From positions 1-64,000 of the forward strand of contig NZ_SLXT01000011.1 in NCBI RefSeq assembly GCF_004341395.1: DNA of 64,000 bases, in the 5' to 3' direction. Of this stretch, positions 1-10,376 are shown piece by piece (position 1 is the first letter of the stretch; each line of letters begins with the position of its first letter). Position numbers and translations under genes: made by a program. Below the pieces are notes generated by a model, which ran no database searches, had not been told where the DNA came from, and was given only the letters and a program-made list of their open reading frames with translations. This stretch comes from Heliophilum fasciatum. Lineage in GTDB: Bacteria; Bacillota; Desulfitobacteriia; Heliobacteriales; Heliobacteriaceae.

Positions 1-1066
1 TTTCGAATCGATCGTTTCTTCATTTGATTCGACATGCGAAGTCAAAATACCTTTAAATGGTGCAAAATACCATCGAATAATGCGTTTTTTGAATCACCCC
101 TTGGGATGCGGGGGTTTTTAGACAGACTCATATAGGTAATAGCGAAAAACGTTCCGTCCATCGCTATTGAATTATTGTTATTGAGGACGACCCCGACACT
201 TCATGTATTTGGATATAAATATTCGTAATGATCCCGTAGAGCATAATGCGGAAATGTATCAATGCCGCTGGTAAGTCGAGCTTCTTTTTCGCTTCCTTAA
301 GCAATATTTAAAACTAACGAATTTCTTCGCTACTACTTAAAATGCCGTCTTTGGACAGCTTTTTTGTGCTTTAATTATGGTCCGTCCTAATGATAAAAAC
401 GTTTCATCAAATAAAAAGCGTACAACATTGCAAAAAACTACCTTGGTTGCATTTTATGTCATCTTCTTATACATTCGCTGCCAACTGAGATCATCGTCGC
501 ATTTGATTTCTGTGTTTGAGCTCATCGATCTCATAATATTCATTGATTATTTTGGATAATCAACAGGCCGGATGTGAAAAGGTTTGCCCTGCTATAGAAT
601 TGCCGGCAATCACTGATAATAATATACGGTGAAGTATATTGCTAGTTGATGAAATTCTCAGAGCATTGACCTCTATCTGGAGGGGCTTTTTCAAGCACAG
701 CAGATAATTTTTTAAAAAATGGCTGGCGTCGTTTTTGGTGCCGAACTTGGCAGCGACTTTGTAGTATGTCATGTCGGTACATTCGTGATCGGTTAACCAT
801 ATATAGTGAAATTTATCAATGGATTCACCACATTGGAAATGCCGCTTCATGTTCCCAAGGCAAAAGGGGACCCCATATTGTGGGTATTCTTCATTACGAT
901 TGCAACAATAACCGGAAACTGTTGTAAATCGGAGTTTGTTTGATTTGTACGTGTTCTTTTTGGGGTGAATTTGGTTAACCGAACACGAATGAACGATTGT
1001 TAAGTAAGGCCAGTCTTTATGGATTGTTAAAAAAGAAAAATATTCTATAGAAAGAATGAAACACAA
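1..1066. other. AT-rich stretch without a supportable gene
   Basis: Neither strand has a reading frame that looks like a known protein. The longest open frames are a 60-codon plus-strand frame (377-559) and a 168-codon minus-strand frame (560-1066). The latter is rich in Cys, His and aromatic residues, has no Shine-Dalgarno sequence and matches no family I recognise. Short frames broken by stops on the minus strand between 300 and 560 could be decayed transposon or gene remnants, but I cannot name them. A weak hairpin with a following T run (ACCCC pairing with GGGGT near 97-120) may be an old terminator. Confidence 0.4.
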
Positions 1067-1666
1067 ATGAAAGGTGTAAAAGTTACTTTGAATGAGAAAA
1101 GAAACCGTGATAAATATAAAAAATACGGTTTTTTTATTTGGTTTCTATCTCGTATTATAAGAATACTTCCCATTCATGCGCGAATTTTTTATATAAATCG
1201 GTTGAACAGGAGAAGTGGCAAAATTGCAATAGGATTGCGTTACGCCGCGTTAAGAACCATTGCCAGAGAATGCGGGGAGAATGTTGCTATTGATGAGGGT
1301 GTTATCCTGTATAACCCTGAAAACCTTAAACTTGGCAATAATATTTCAATTAATCAATTCTGCTATCTGCAAGCAAGAGGCGGAATAACGATTGGAGATA
1401 ATGTTTCAATTGGTCACATGGTAACCATCATGTCATCTGAGCATGTATTCACTGATATCCATAAGCCAATTAAAGATCAAGGGATTCAAGTAAAGAGTGT
1501 TGTCATAGAAAACAATGTATGGATTGGAGCAAAGGCAACAATTATGATGGGTGTACATATTGGTCAAGGGGCCATTATTGCTGCAGGGGCCGTTGTTACA
1601 AAAGACGTTGCACCGAATACTATAGTTGGTGGCGTGCCCGCTCGCGTGATTAGGAAAAGAGTATGA
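1067..1666 (+). CDS. Hexapeptide-repeat O-acyltransferase (LbH acetyltransferase)
   Basis: The protein of about 199 residues probably transfers an acetyl group from acetyl-CoA to a sugar hydroxyl of the surface polysaccharide, in the cytoplasm. The N-terminal 60 residues are basic and partly hydrophobic, as in WcaF/WcaB-like enzymes. From about residue 85 to 195 there are isoleucine/valine hexapeptide repeats typical of a left-handed beta helix, with the likely catalytic His at about 126 (SSEH) and the usual ending with [11 protein letters not shown] 1067 has a poor ribosome site. An in-frame TTG at 1088 lies 11 bases after AAGGTG and may be the true start. The stop overlaps the next gene by four bases, so this is the first visible gene of a polysaccharide operon running to 7802. 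The acceptor sugar cannot be told. Confidence 0.85.
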   Translation: MKGVKVTLNEKRNRDKYKKYGFFIWFLSRIIRILPIHARIFYINRLNRRSGKIAIGLRYAALRTIARECGENVAIDEGVILYNPENLKLGNNISINQFCYLQARGGITIGDNVSIGHMVTIMSSEHVFTDIHKPIKDQGIQVKSVVIENNVWIGAKATIMMGVHIGQGAIIAAGAVVTKDVAPNTIVGGVPARVIRKRV

Positions 1667-2958
1667 ATATATTGGTGATAACCCGCGGTGCTTGGAATAC
1701 CAGCAACAATACCGGTAACACACTTGAGAACTTCTTCCAGGGGTTGTCTGAGTACAGCTTTTATAATCTGGCATTGAAAGAAGAGCCAATGAATTCTGTT
1801 GTATGCAAGAGAAGCTTTGTTATTTCAGAGGAAAAAATGATAAAGCACTTTTGTTGCAAGAAGTATGAACAAGAAATGTCTTGCAATACACAGCTTTCAT
1901 CCGGTGGGAATAGGATTTATGTCGATGTAAATAAGAGACATAATTCGTTGGTACTGAAAATTATCCGCGAGATAATATGGGCAGTGAAGCGTTGGGATGG
2001 TAAACCACTTAAGCAGTATCTTGATGAAATAAAGCCAGATGTTGTGTTCATGCCTGTCTACAATTGCCTGTATCCGTTTGATGTACTTGAGTTTGTCAGA
2101 ACTTACACTGGTGCAAAAGTTGTTCTCTTCCATGCAGATGACAACTTATCGGTTCCTAAAGACAGCAAATCCGATCTGTTTGTTGCCTACCGTAAAAGAC
2201 TGCAGAAGAAAATCAAAAAGGCAGCCAATCATTCATTTGTTAATCTGGCAATTAGTCCACTGATGGCAAAAGAGTATTCTAAGCAGCTTAACAAGGAAAT
2301 GTGGGTAGTACAAAAATCATATCTTCCCGAACAGGTTATTGAAACAGCATTTGACTATGCAAGTATTGTTGACAGCGAAACGGTTAAGATGGTTTATACA
2401 GGTAACGTTGGGTCTGGAAGACTGGCAACACTGATAAAGGTTGGCCAGGAAATCAATAAACTCAGCTGTTGCAAAAAAATTGTTCTTGAAATCTATACGA
2501 ATACGGCACTCTCCGAGGAAGATTGCATGAATATTGAAACAACTAATGTTATAAAAATTATACCGCCCGTTAGCTATGAAGAAATTCAAAAGGTGCAAGC
2601 AAAAGCAGATTTTCTTGTCTATGCCGAGCCATATGACAAGGAGAATTTAGAACGAGTACGGCTTTCTTTTTCCACCAAAATAACGGATTATTTGACAAAA
2701 GGCAAGTGTATAATTGCCTTTGGAAACGAGGGAGCAAATTCGATTCAGTATCTTCAAGAAAATAATGCTGCCGTAGTTGTAACAAATCCGGATAAGATTG
2801 GACAAACGGTTTGCAATATCATTTTTGATCCAAAGTTTTGTACCAAAACTGCTGATAATGCTGTTAAGTGTGCTAAGAAAAATCACAGTCCCGATTCCTT
2901 GCGTAATCTGCTGAAATCAGTGTTTGAGGAGATTAATGATGAAAGTTGCACAGATTAA
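1663..2958 (+). CDS. Glycosyltransferase (GT-B fold, GT4-like)
   Basis: This cytoplasmic protein of 431 residues resembles GT-B glycosyltransferases that build repeat units on a lipid carrier. The C-terminal half has the nucleotide-sugar-binding pattern: a strand with VYTGNVGSG near residue 245, then [20 protein letters not shown] near 308, then a Thr/Asp-Tyr-Leu region ([16 protein letters not shown]) where GT4 enzymes bind the donor. The N-terminal half is acceptor-binding and poorly conserved. It starts by ATGA overlap with the acetyltransferase and its end overlaps the next glycosyltransferase, so translation is probably coupled. Codons are AT-rich like its neighbours and unlike the genome after 15.3 kb. 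The sugar transferred is unknown. Confidence 0.8.
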   Translation: MNILVITRGAWNTSNNTGNTLENFFQGLSEYSFYNLALKEEPMNSVVCKRSFVISEEKMIKHFCCKKYEQEMSCNTQLSSGGNRIYVDVNKRHNSLVLKIIREIIWAVKRWDGKPLKQYLDEIKPDVVFMPVYNCLYPFDVLEFVRTYTGAKVVLFHADDNLSVPKDSKSDLFVAYRKRLQKKIKKAANHSFVNLAISPLMAKEYSKQLNKEMWVVQKSYLPEQVIETAFDYASIVDSETVKMVYTGNVGSGRLATLIKVGQEINKLSCCKKIVLEIYTNTALSEEDCMNIETTNVIKIIPPVSYEEIQKVQAKADFLVYAEPYDKENLERVRLSFSTKITDYLTKGKCIIAFGNEGANSIQYLQENNAAVVVTNPDKIGQTVCNIIFDPKFCTKTADNAVKCAKKNHSPDSLRNLLKSVFEEINDESCTD

Positions 2959-4159
2959 TACTGTATATGAATACGGTAGCACGGGTCGCAACTGTAGCGA
3001 ACTATGTGGATACTTAAGGGAAAACGGTGTTGACTGTGTCAATATCTATTCGAAGGGAAAGAAAAGTGATGGAGGATATGTAGTCGCATCGGTTTTGGAA
3101 TGCAAGTTGGCGGCTTTGTTGTCAAGGGTTACTGGGTATCATGCCCATAACTCCTTAATCTCGACAAACCGTTTGCTGAAGATTCTAAGTAAAGAAAAAC
3201 CGGATGTTGTATGCTTGAATAATCTTCACTCTAATTATGTGAATCTTCCACAGCTTTTGTCTTTTTTAAGTATTAACCAAATTCCCACTGTTGCTATTTT
3301 GCATGACTGCTGGTTTTACACTGGCTATTGCACTCATTATACATATATTCGCTGCGATAAATGGAAGAGAAGCTGCGGTGACTGTAAGTATGTGATACAA
3401 GATGGCGGAACATGGTTTTTTGACCGTACAAAACAGATGTGGGACGACAAAAAAAAATATTTTAATTCTATAACAAATCTCGCAGTTGTCGGTGTTTCTA
3501 AGTGGATAACAAATGAAGCAAAGAAGTCACCTATATTTGGCCGCGCAAAAGAAATCGTTCATATTGGGAACTGGATTGATTTGTCAGTTTTTAGACCTAA
3601 ATATTCTAACAAGAAAATAGAAGGATTTTCCGTGTTGGTTGAAGCAACAAAATGGTACGACATGAGAAATTGTGAGGTAAAAAAAAATCTCTTAAGTAAC
3701 CTATGGGCAGATTGCAAAATTCTTTTGCTCGGAAATGAACAGAAGGACGAAATTGATGACCCACGGGTGATTAATCTAGGTTACATAAATAATATTGAAA
3801 AGCTAGTAGAGGTTTATAATACTGCCGATTGCTATTTACATATGTCCTACGAAGATAGCTTCGGCAAAATTGTTGCTGAATCAATGGCATGCGGAACGCC
3901 TGTAATTGTATATGACAGTACCGCGCTTCCAGAATTCGTTGTTAATGAACGCTGCGGTTATGTTGTTAAGCCTGGTGATGGCAAGGATATTATTTGTGCT
4001 TTGGACAAGATAAGAGGTAATGGAAAAAAATACTACAAAGATGAATGTGTAAGTTTAGCAAAAGAAAAATTTGAAAAACAAAAGCAATGTGTGAAATACC
4101 TCGAATTATTCAAAAGAATGGTTGGCGAAAACAGTGTGGCAGATATTTGTATACATTGA
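2939..4159 (+). CDS. Glycosyltransferase family 4
   Basis: A GT4-type retaining glycosyltransferase of about 406 residues. The N-terminal domain has HDCWFYTGYCTHYTYIRCDK, a Cys-rich segment seen in WcaC/WcaL-like polysaccharide enzymes that receive a first glycosyl residue. The C-terminal donor domain shows DCYLHMSYEDSFGKIVAES followed by MACGTPVI, which fits the E-x7-E signature of the family. ATG 2939 was chosen because GAGGAG lies 7 bases upstream; ATG 2936 and TTG 2924 are in frame but worse placed. The start lies inside the previous gene and the end overlaps the next by about 38 bases, consistent with one transcript. It probably works on the cytoplasmic face on undecaprenyl-linked intermediates. 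Confidence 0.85.
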   Translation: MKVAQINTVYEYGSTGRNCSELCGYLRENGVDCVNIYSKGKKSDGGYVVASVLECKLAALLSRVTGYHAHNSLISTNRLLKILSKEKPDVVCLNNLHSNYVNLPQLLSFLSINQIPTVAILHDCWFYTGYCTHYTYIRCDKWKRSCGDCKYVIQDGGTWFFDRTKQMWDDKKKYFNSITNLAVVGVSKWITNEAKKSPIFGRAKEIVHIGNWIDLSVFRPKYSNKKIEGFSVLVEATKWYDMRNCEVKKNLLSNLWADCKILLLGNEQKDEIDDPRVINLGYINNIEKLVEVYNTADCYLHMSYEDSFGKIVAESMACGTPVIVYDSTALPEFVVNERCGYVVKPGDGKDIICALDKIRGNGKKYYKDECVSLAKEKFEKQKQCVKYLELFKRMVGENSVADICIH

Positions 4160-5195
4160 GGTGTTCATATTAGCCTTTATTGCAATTTATGGTAATGCAA
4201 AAACGAGAAAAGGTGATTTCTTTGTTCGAAAATTCGTTTATTTAAGTCTGGTAATACTTGCTTGTACCAGAAACTATTCGGGTTACCCCGATTACATCGG
4301 ATATAATGGTTACGAACAAGAGTACAATCGTTTTGCAATAATGTCATTTGAGAGCATAATCGACCAATTTGATATTCTTAAGGACCCGGTTTATTATTTG
4401 GTCGGCAGTGTCTTTGGCAAATTAGGTTTACCGTTTCGTATATGGATTGCTGTGATTGCGGTTTTTTCTATAGCCGCATTAATTAATTATGTCTGGAAGT
4501 ATTCACAAAATAGAGGATTGTCCATGTTGCTGTACTGCACGTTTGGCTACTTTTTCTTTTCACTATGCGGATTAAGACAGGCAATTGCTATAGGATTTAT
4601 TTTTTATGCTTACATTCAGGCTAAAGAACAGCACCTTGTAAAATTTTGTGTTCTTGTTGTGATGGCGACCATGTTCCATGAAAGTGCACTTATTTTTTTA
4701 CCCGCTTACTTTATTATCTCAAGGGAAAAACCAAATAAGAGAACTGCAATGTTACTTGTTCCTATAGCAGTTATTTTGTTAATAAGATCGGATTTGGTTA
4801 TATCTTTCTTGAAAATTATTATTATTAATGATACCAGATTTGAGGGAGTGCTTTCTGGAGCACAGGAGGGGTTAAATGCTACAAATGGTATTATTTTTAC
4901 AGCTATATTAATATATTCCTTTACAATCAGGCACGCTAATGCGGATATAGGCAAACAAATAGATTGCCTTACTTTGCTTGTAATAGGATGGTTTTTCCGG
5001 ATGTTTTCGATGGTAATGTCCGTGTCATTTAGGCTTGCAATGTATTACGATATATTTATTATTTCGTATATACCGGAGCGGTATATTGGTTCGGGAAAGA
5101 ATAAAACTGATGTAAAAACTTATGCAATTATCGGTATGTGCTTGCTTTATTTCGTATTCTTTTCAGGCAGGAGTTTTGGCGCATTTAACTGGTAA
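4122..5195 (+). CDS. EpsG-family polysaccharide polymerase (Wzy-like)
   Basis: A polytopic membrane protein of up to 357 residues with about nine or ten hydrophobic segments. The order of features fits the EpsG family: a Tyr/Asp-rich first outer loop (GYPDYIGYNGYEQEY), then a segment with SLCGLRQAIAIG and FHESALIFLP, both characteristic of EpsG/Wzy proteins that join repeat units outside the membrane. TTG 4122 is the longest start and has no clear ribosome site; GTG 4134 is possible. The gene overlaps the end of the glycosyltransferase before it. Together with the flippase at 6429 it indicates a Wzx/Wzy-dependent pathway. Confidence 0.75.
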   Translation: MAKTVWQIFVYIEVFILAFIAIYGNAKTRKGDFFVRKFVYLSLVILACTRNYSGYPDYIGYNGYEQEYNRFAIMSFESIIDQFDILKDPVYYLVGSVFGKLGLPFRIWIAVIAVFSIAALINYVWKYSQNRGLSMLLYCTFGYFFFSLCGLRQAIAIGFIFYAYIQAKEQHLVKFCVLVVMATMFHESALIFLPAYFIISREKPNKRTAMLLVPIAVILLIRSDLVISFLKIIIINDTRFEGVLSGAQEGLNATNGIIFTAILIYSFTIRHANADIGKQIDCLTLLVIGWFFRMFSMVMSVSFRLAMYYDIFIISYIPERYIGSGKNKTDVKTYAIIGMCLLYFVFFSGRSFGAFNW

Positions 5196-5222
5196 AAAAC
5201 AAGGGAATATTTAGGTGATAAT

Positions 5223-6380
5223 ATGGATGAATTACTATACATTGGGTGTTACGACTGCAATGAAAATAAAATAGAAAACAGAAAAGTTGCTCTTTCGGCA
5301 GTGAACAAAATGAATTACATTGCAAAATCACTTCGTGACATCGGATATCGCGTTAAAATAGTTTCGTCGGCAATTACAATGAATAAAAAACGATATGAAG
5401 CCCGTTCTGTTAATTTGGAACATAATATTGAATTGCAGTTGTTGCCGACTTTACCATGCGGGAGTGTATGCGCTCGTGTTCTTCAACGGCTTACAATGAG
5501 GATACAAATAGCAAGATTTCTTTATAAAAATACCAATGAAAATTCAAAAGTAATTGTCTACCATTCCTGCGGCTATATGCGAATTATTGAGTTGCTAAAG
5601 AAAATCAAAAAATTTAAACTTATACTTGAAGTTGAGGAAATATATGCTGATGTTAGCGGAAATGAGCGTATGAGAAAGAGTGAATTGCACTTTTTTAATC
5701 AGGCGGATGCATTCATTTTCCCGACGGAATTATTAAATCAACAGATAAATAAAAAGGGTAAACCTTATGTACTGATACATGGCACATACCAAGTAGAAGC
5801 GGCGAGAGAGTGCAAGTTTTTCAATAGCAAAATTCATTCCGACAAACAATCGCAGATCCATGTGGTATACGCAGGGACATTTGATTCTAGAAAAGGAGGT
5901 GCCATAGCCGCCGCCGCCGCCGAACATTTACCTTCTAACTACCATATTCATATAATTGGCTTTGGAACAGTAGAAGAAACAGAAAAAATGAAAAACTTAA
6001 TATCTAAAATTGCAGACAAAAACAAAGCTATGGTAACTTATGACGGTTGCTTATCAGGCGAAGAATACATACGTTTTATTCAAGGATGTGACATTGGTCT
6101 TAGCACCCAGAATCCTGATGCTGCTTTTAATATGACCTCGTTCCCGTCAAAAATCCTTTCTTACTTGGCAAACGGTTTACGTGTGGTAAGCATAAGAATA
6201 AGCGCAATAGAAGATTCTGCTATAGGTAAAGAATTATTTTACTACGAAAATCAGACACCGTTAGAAGTGGCTGAGGCAATAAAAAGAGCGTCCGCAGAAA
6301 AGAAGAATTCAAGAGCGGTAATAAAGGAACTTGATGAGAAGTTCAAGGACGAGATAGGAAAAATACTGAGTATAGTATAA
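5223..6380 (+). CDS. Glycosyltransferase (GT-B, family 4-like)
   Basis: The protein has 385 residues and starts at an ATG preceded by AGGTGA. The N-terminal half has alternating strands and helices of an acceptor domain. The C-terminal half carries VVYAGTFDSRKGG near residue 218, YHIHIIGFG near 240, and a donor-site region near 285-320 (GCDIGLSTQNPDAAFNMTSFPSKILSYLANGLRVVS) typical of GT-B enzymes. A run of four alanine GCC codons lies near 5905. It sits 27 bases after the polymerase and 48 bases before the flippase in the same direction, so it very likely belongs to the same operon. Its donor and acceptor cannot be inferred. Confidence 0.8.
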   Translation: MDELLYIGCYDCNENKIENRKVALSAVNKMNYIAKSLRDIGYRVKIVSSAITMNKKRYEARSVNLEHNIELQLLPTLPCGSVCARVLQRLTMRIQIARFLYKNTNENSKVIVYHSCGYMRIIELLKKIKKFKLILEVEEIYADVSGNERMRKSELHFFNQADAFIFPTELLNQQINKKGKPYVLIHGTYQVEAARECKFFNSKIHSDKQSQIHVVYAGTFDSRKGGAIAAAAAEHLPSNYHIHIIGFGTVEETEKMKNLISKIADKNKAMVTYDGCLSGEEYIRFIQGCDIGLSTQNPDAAFNMTSFPSKILSYLANGLRVVSIRISAIEDSAIGKELFYYENQTPLEVAEAIKRASAEKKNSRAVIKELDEKFKDEIGKILSIV

Positions 6381-6428
6381 AAAGCAATGTTATATAGGAA
6401 GAAAGATATAAACGATGGATAAAGGTGT

Positions 6429-7802
6429 ATGCATATTAGATTAAGTGAATTAATTAAAAAAATCAAAGATTCAGACAACGATACAAAGAATGTTCTGATT
6501 AATATGTTTGGGGCCTTTTCTGTTAAAGGTGGTGCATTGATTGTTTCACTTTTAGCAACCCCCGCATACATTCGTTTCTTTAACGATAACAGCGCATTAG
6601 GGTTGTTGTACACGTTACTCTCTGTAATTTCATGGGTTTTGAATTTTGATTTGGGCATCGGAAATGGGCTTCGCAATAAGCTCACGGTTGCCTTTGCGAA
6701 AAAAGATAATGATGCAATAAAAAAATATATTACAAGCTCCTATATTTCAATAGGCATGGTCGTTCTGATAATTATTCTTCTGTCTATTTTTTCATTTGAC
6801 TTCGTTTCATGGAATTTGATCTTTAATATCGACTCAGAAATAGTATCTTATCAGGCTGTACTGCTGTCGGTTAAAATTGTTTTTAGTGGCATTATGCTTC
6901 AGTTTTGGCTTAGAATTATTTCTTTTATTTTGTATGCTTTGCAATTATCGTCAATAAATAATGTATTGTCTCTTATAACTTCTATACTTCAATTATTGTA
7001 TGTATCTTTTGCCGCTTCTGGTACTAATGATTACAATCTTGTCGTGATGGCAGTTGTACATACTCTTGCGGTTAATGTGCCGCTCGTAGTTGTGACAGTA
7101 GTAGTTTTTTCAATGAGGAGGTTAAAAAGTGTAAGACTGAGACTGTCTGATTTTAGCCTGTATCACACAGTTGATGTATTAAGGCTTGGCGGTAAGTTTT
7201 TCTTTGTCCAGATTGCATACATGGTCCTAATTAATACAAATGAGTATTTTATCTCTTTGTTCTCGGATAGTTCATATGTAGTAGATTACCAAATATATTA
7301 CAAGCTATTTACAATAATAGGGACGATAGTAAGCTTAACACTAACCCCAATCTGGTCTGCAATAACAAAGGCAGTTGTAGAAAAGAGGATTAAATGGATT
7401 AATAAACTGTACAAAAAACTTCTTCTATTTGGGGCAGTGGGTTGCATTTTTGAGTTCATTTTAATACCGTTTTTACAGTTTGTAATTAACATATGGCTAA
7501 AAGAAGATGCTATAGTTCTTGATTACACATATGCTACAGTGTTTGCAGTATTTGGGAGCTTGATCATATTGAATAGTATCTTCTCAAGTATAGCAAATGG
7601 AATGGGTAAACTTATGCCTCAGCTTATCTGCTTTGGACTCGGCGCAATTATAAAAGTACCATTGGCTTATCTACTTGTATCGCATATCGGTTCATGGATA
7701 GGAGTTATTATCGCCACTGTTATTACAATGGCTGTATATGTAATTATCCAGCCTATAGTATTAAGGCAGGAAATCAACCGTCTCGGTAAATCAATAGAAT
7801 AA
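6429..7802 (+). CDS. Wzx-like polysaccharide flippase (MOP superfamily)
   Basis: A 457-residue membrane protein with about twelve hydrophobic segments spread over its whole length, the layout of the RfbX/Wzx branch of the MOP exporters that flip undecaprenyl-linked repeat units outward. The N-terminus has the family pattern NMFGAFSVKGGALIVSLL and LNFDLGIGNGLRNKL, common in this family. ATG 6429 is four bases after AAAGGTG, a rather short distance, but no better start is seen. It is the last gene of the first polysaccharide operon; the following 220 bases up to capE contain a TTGACA hexamer at 7868 but no matching -10. Confidence 0.85.
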   Translation: MHIRLSELIKKIKDSDNDTKNVLINMFGAFSVKGGALIVSLLATPAYIRFFNDNSALGLLYTLLSVISWVLNFDLGIGNGLRNKLTVAFAKKDNDAIKKYITSSYISIGMVVLIIILLSIFSFDFVSWNLIFNIDSEIVSYQAVLLSVKIVFSGIMLQFWLRIISFILYALQLSSINNVLSLITSILQLLYVSFAASGTNDYNLVVMAVVHTLAVNVPLVVVTVVVFSMRRLKSVRLRLSDFSLYHTVDVLRLGGKFFFVQIAYMVLINTNEYFISLFSDSSYVVDYQIYYKLFTIIGTIVSLTLTPIWSAITKAVVEKRIKWINKLYKKLLLFGAVGCIFEFILIPFLQFVINIWLKEDAIVLDYTYATVFAVFGSLIILNSIFSSIANGMGKLMPQLICFGLGAIIKVPLAYLLVSHIGSWIGVIIATVITMAVYVIIQPIVLRQEINRLGKSIE

Positions 7803-8024
7803 TAGTGGAACAAATAAATGTATATAAGGGTGTTAATCACTCTTGTTTTGAAGAGAAATCAAAATCATTGACAACACGGACAAACACCCTAAGTGGTATT
7901 TTAGCGGGCAGTTCAAGAGCAATTATAGCCATACAGGCCTTTGAAGATAGATGATTATCTCACCTGATTATATAACCATATTCCATTTCTGATTAACATT
8001 TTCACATAGGGAGGTAACAGAAAA

Positions 8025-9077
8025 ATGAGCGTACAACCTAATTCGTTATTTACAGGAAAGACATTAATGATTACAGGTGGGACAGGGTCATTTGGCAATG
8101 CCATACTTAACCGTTTCATTGAGTCTAACATTGGCGAAATACGTGTCTTCAGTAGGGACGAGGCCAAGCAAGATAACTTAAGATACTCCCTCCAGGTACG
8201 CTTTCCTGAAGCATCCGAAAAAGTGAAGTTCTTTATCGGTGATGTGAGAGACATCCAGTCCATCCGTAATGCTATGCACGGTGTGGATTACATCTTCCAC
8301 GCTGCTGCTTTGAAGCAGGTACCGAGCTGCGAGTTCTTCCCGATGGAAGCTGTTAAAACAAACGTTATTGGTACTGACAATGTACTGACGGCGGCTATTG
8401 ATGCGGGTGTTAAGACGGTCATTTGCCTCTCAACAGATAAAGCTGCATACCCTGTCAACGCAATGGGTACGAGCAAGGCAATGATGGAGAAAGTTATAGT
8501 GGCTAAGAGCCGGACAACGAAGAGTACGAAGATTTGTTGCACCAGGTACGGTAATGTCATGTGTAGTCGTGGATCTGTTATACCTCTGTGGATTGACCAG
8601 ATTAAAGCGGGTAATCCAATCACCATTACAGAGCCATCAATGACCCGATTTATCATGTCTTTGGAAGAAGCAGTTGATCTCGTGATGTTCGCCTTTGAAC
8701 ACGGCGAAAGCGGTGATGTACTGGTTCAGAAGGCACCAGCGTGTACAATTGAAACTCAGGCCAAGGCTGTAATCAGACTCTTCGGCGGGAAGGAAGAGGA
8801 CATTAAAGTCATCGGCATCCGTCATGGCGAGAAGGTATATGAGACGCTTTTGACTAACGAAGAGTGCGCTCACGCCATTGACTTGGGGAAGTTTTACAGA
8901 GTACCATGCGACAAGAGGGATCTGAATTATAATAAGTATTTCACGGTTGGAGATACCGAGAGAAACACACTCACTGAATTCAATTCCAATAACACAGAAC
9001 TGTTGAATGTCGAGCAGACTATGGAGAGAATAGCTGCCTTGTCTTACATCCAAGGACTGCTTGCTGAAAAGAAGTAA
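8025..9077 (+). CDS. capE: UDP-GlcNAc 4,6-dehydratase/5-epimerase (CapE type)
   Basis: An extended short-chain dehydrogenase of 350 residues that should convert UDP-GlcNAc to the 4-keto-6-deoxy-talose type intermediate, step one of UDP-L-FucNAc synthesis. The NAD-binding motif GGTGSFG is at about residues 18-24. The active-site segment is STDKAAYPVNAMGTSKAMME, where the usual Tyr of YxxxK is Met, as in CapE/FlaA1-like enzymes. The C-terminus (GEKVYETLLTNEE) also matches CapE. AGGGAGG precedes ATG 8025. capF and capG follow in the same direction, making the assignment strong. Base composition is intermediate between the AT-rich operon upstream and the chromosome, suggesting a separate origin. 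Confidence 0.92.
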   Translation: MSVQPNSLFTGKTLMITGGTGSFGNAILNRFIESNIGEIRVFSRDEAKQDNLRYSLQVRFPEASEKVKFFIGDVRDIQSIRNAMHGVDYIFHAAALKQVPSCEFFPMEAVKTNVIGTDNVLTAAIDAGVKTVICLSTDKAAYPVNAMGTSKAMMEKVIVAKSRTTKSTKICCTRYGNVMCSRGSVIPLWIDQIKAGNPITITEPSMTRFIMSLEEAVDLVMFAFEHGESGDVLVQKAPACTIETQAKAVIRLFGGKEEDIKVIGIRHGEKVYETLLTNEECAHAIDLGKFYRVPCDKRDLNYNKYFTVGDTERNTLTEFNSNNTELLNVEQTMERIAALSYIQGLLAEKK

Positions 9078-9144
9078 TTTCTGATTGAGTCTGGATTTGC
9101 TCATATTATTGTGCTAAACCTTTGAGTTCGGATGAAGGGATGAA

Positions 9145-10374
9145 ATGATGAGGATTTTAGTTACCGGTGCAGCAGGTTTCATAGGAAAGAACTTGTGTAC
9201 ATCTTTGAAGAACATAAAAGAGAAAAAAGACAGGACGCATTTTGGGCTGGCCATTGATGAAATCTTTGAGTATGATATTCAATCCACAACTGAAGATCTG
9301 GATGCCTACTGTAGCCAGGCAGATTTCGTTTTTAATCTTGCCGGTGTGAACAGACCGAAGGATGAATCAGAATTCATTGCAGGAAATTTCGGCTTTGCTA
9401 TTCAACTGCTAGCCACCCTTAAAAAGCATAATAATTTTGCTCCTGTAATGCTGTCTTCTTCAATCCAGGCGACTCTCATCGATCGCTATAGTGGGTCCGA
9501 CTACGGCAAAAGCAAGCTGGCAGGTGAAGAGTTGTTCTTCCGGTATGCTGCCGACACAGGTGCTCGTGTCCTTGTCTATCGTTTCCCGAACATTTTTGGC
9601 AAGTGGTGCCGACCAAAATACAATTCGGTAATTGCCACTTTTTGCAACAGTATAGCCAACGATCTGCCAATAACTGTGAATGATCGATCCACTGAACTGG
9701 AACTGCTTTACATAGATGACCTCGTCGCAGAAATGATTGCAGCACTTGAAGGCAAAGAACATCACTGTGACTACAACGGCTTGAATCCTGTGGAGAAAGC
9801 TGATGGTCGTTACTGTTTCGTCCCGACAACACATCATGTAACTCTGGGTGAGGTTGTGGACTTGTTGTATACCTTCCACGACCAACCACAGACACTGATT
9901 ATGCCGGATCTACCGGATGGTAGCTTTGCCAAGAAGCTCTATTCAACCTATCTGTCGTATCTGCCTGCGTCTAAGGTTGTATTCCCGCTGAAGATGAACG
10001 TGGATGCAAGAGGCAGCTTCACAGAGTTGCTGAAGACAAAATCCTGCGGTCAGTTTTCTGTGAATATCATCAATCCTGGTATCGTCAAAGGACAGCATTG
10101 GCATCAATCCAAGTGGGAGCTCTTTATCGTCGTATCAGGTCACGGTCTAATTCAAGAGAGACAGATCGGATCCGACGAGGTGCTTAACTTCGAAGTCTCC
10201 GGTGACAGTATCCAAGCAGTCCACATGCTGCCTGGATATACGCATAACATAATTAACCTGAGCGATACAGAGTCGCTCGTTATAGTCATGTGGGCAAATG
10301 AGCAATTTGACCCGAATCACCCTGATACGTTTGGTGAGCCAGTAGATCCAGTTGCTCCAACGGAGGACAAATAA
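9145..10374 (+). CDS. capF: CapF bifunctional reductase/epimerase
   Basis: A 409-residue two-domain protein. The N-terminal part (1-270) is a short-chain dehydrogenase with VTGAAGFIGKN at residues 6-16 and a YGKSK catalytic pair near 120. The C-terminal part (about 280-400) is a cupin with GQHWHQSKWELFIVVSGHG, whose histidines bind the metal. This is the architecture of Staphylococcus CapF, in which the cupin epimerises C3 of the CapE product and the dehydrogenase domain reduces C4 with NADPH. It lies between capE (68-base gap) and capG (2-base gap). An ATG-ATG pair begins the gene; either Met could be first. Confidence 0.92.
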   Translation: MMRILVTGAAGFIGKNLCTSLKNIKEKKDRTHFGLAIDEIFEYDIQSTTEDLDAYCSQADFVFNLAGVNRPKDESEFIAGNFGFAIQLLATLKKHNNFAPVMLSSSIQATLIDRYSGSDYGKSKLAGEELFFRYAADTGARVLVYRFPNIFGKWCRPKYNSVIATFCNSIANDLPITVNDRSTELELLYIDDLVAEMIAALEGKEHHCDYNGLNPVEKADGRYCFVPTTHHVTLGEVVDLLYTFHDQPQTLIMPDLPDGSFAKKLYSTYLSYLPASKVVFPLKMNVDARGSFTELLKTKSCGQFSVNIINPGIVKGQHWHQSKWELFIVVSGHGLIQERQIGSDEVLNFEVSGDSIQAVHMLPGYTHNIINLSDTESLVIVMWANEQFDPNHPDTFGEPVDPVAPTEDK

Positions 10375-10376
10375 TT

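Noticed and set aside
560-1066. 168-codon minus-strand open frame
   Set aside because: No ribosome site, no similarity I can recognise, and unusual composition with many Cys/His; kept only as part of the unexplained stretch.
7868-7901. TTGACA before capE considered as a promoter
   Set aside because: No -10 hexamer at 16-18 bases; the nearest candidate (TATTTT) is 22 bases away.
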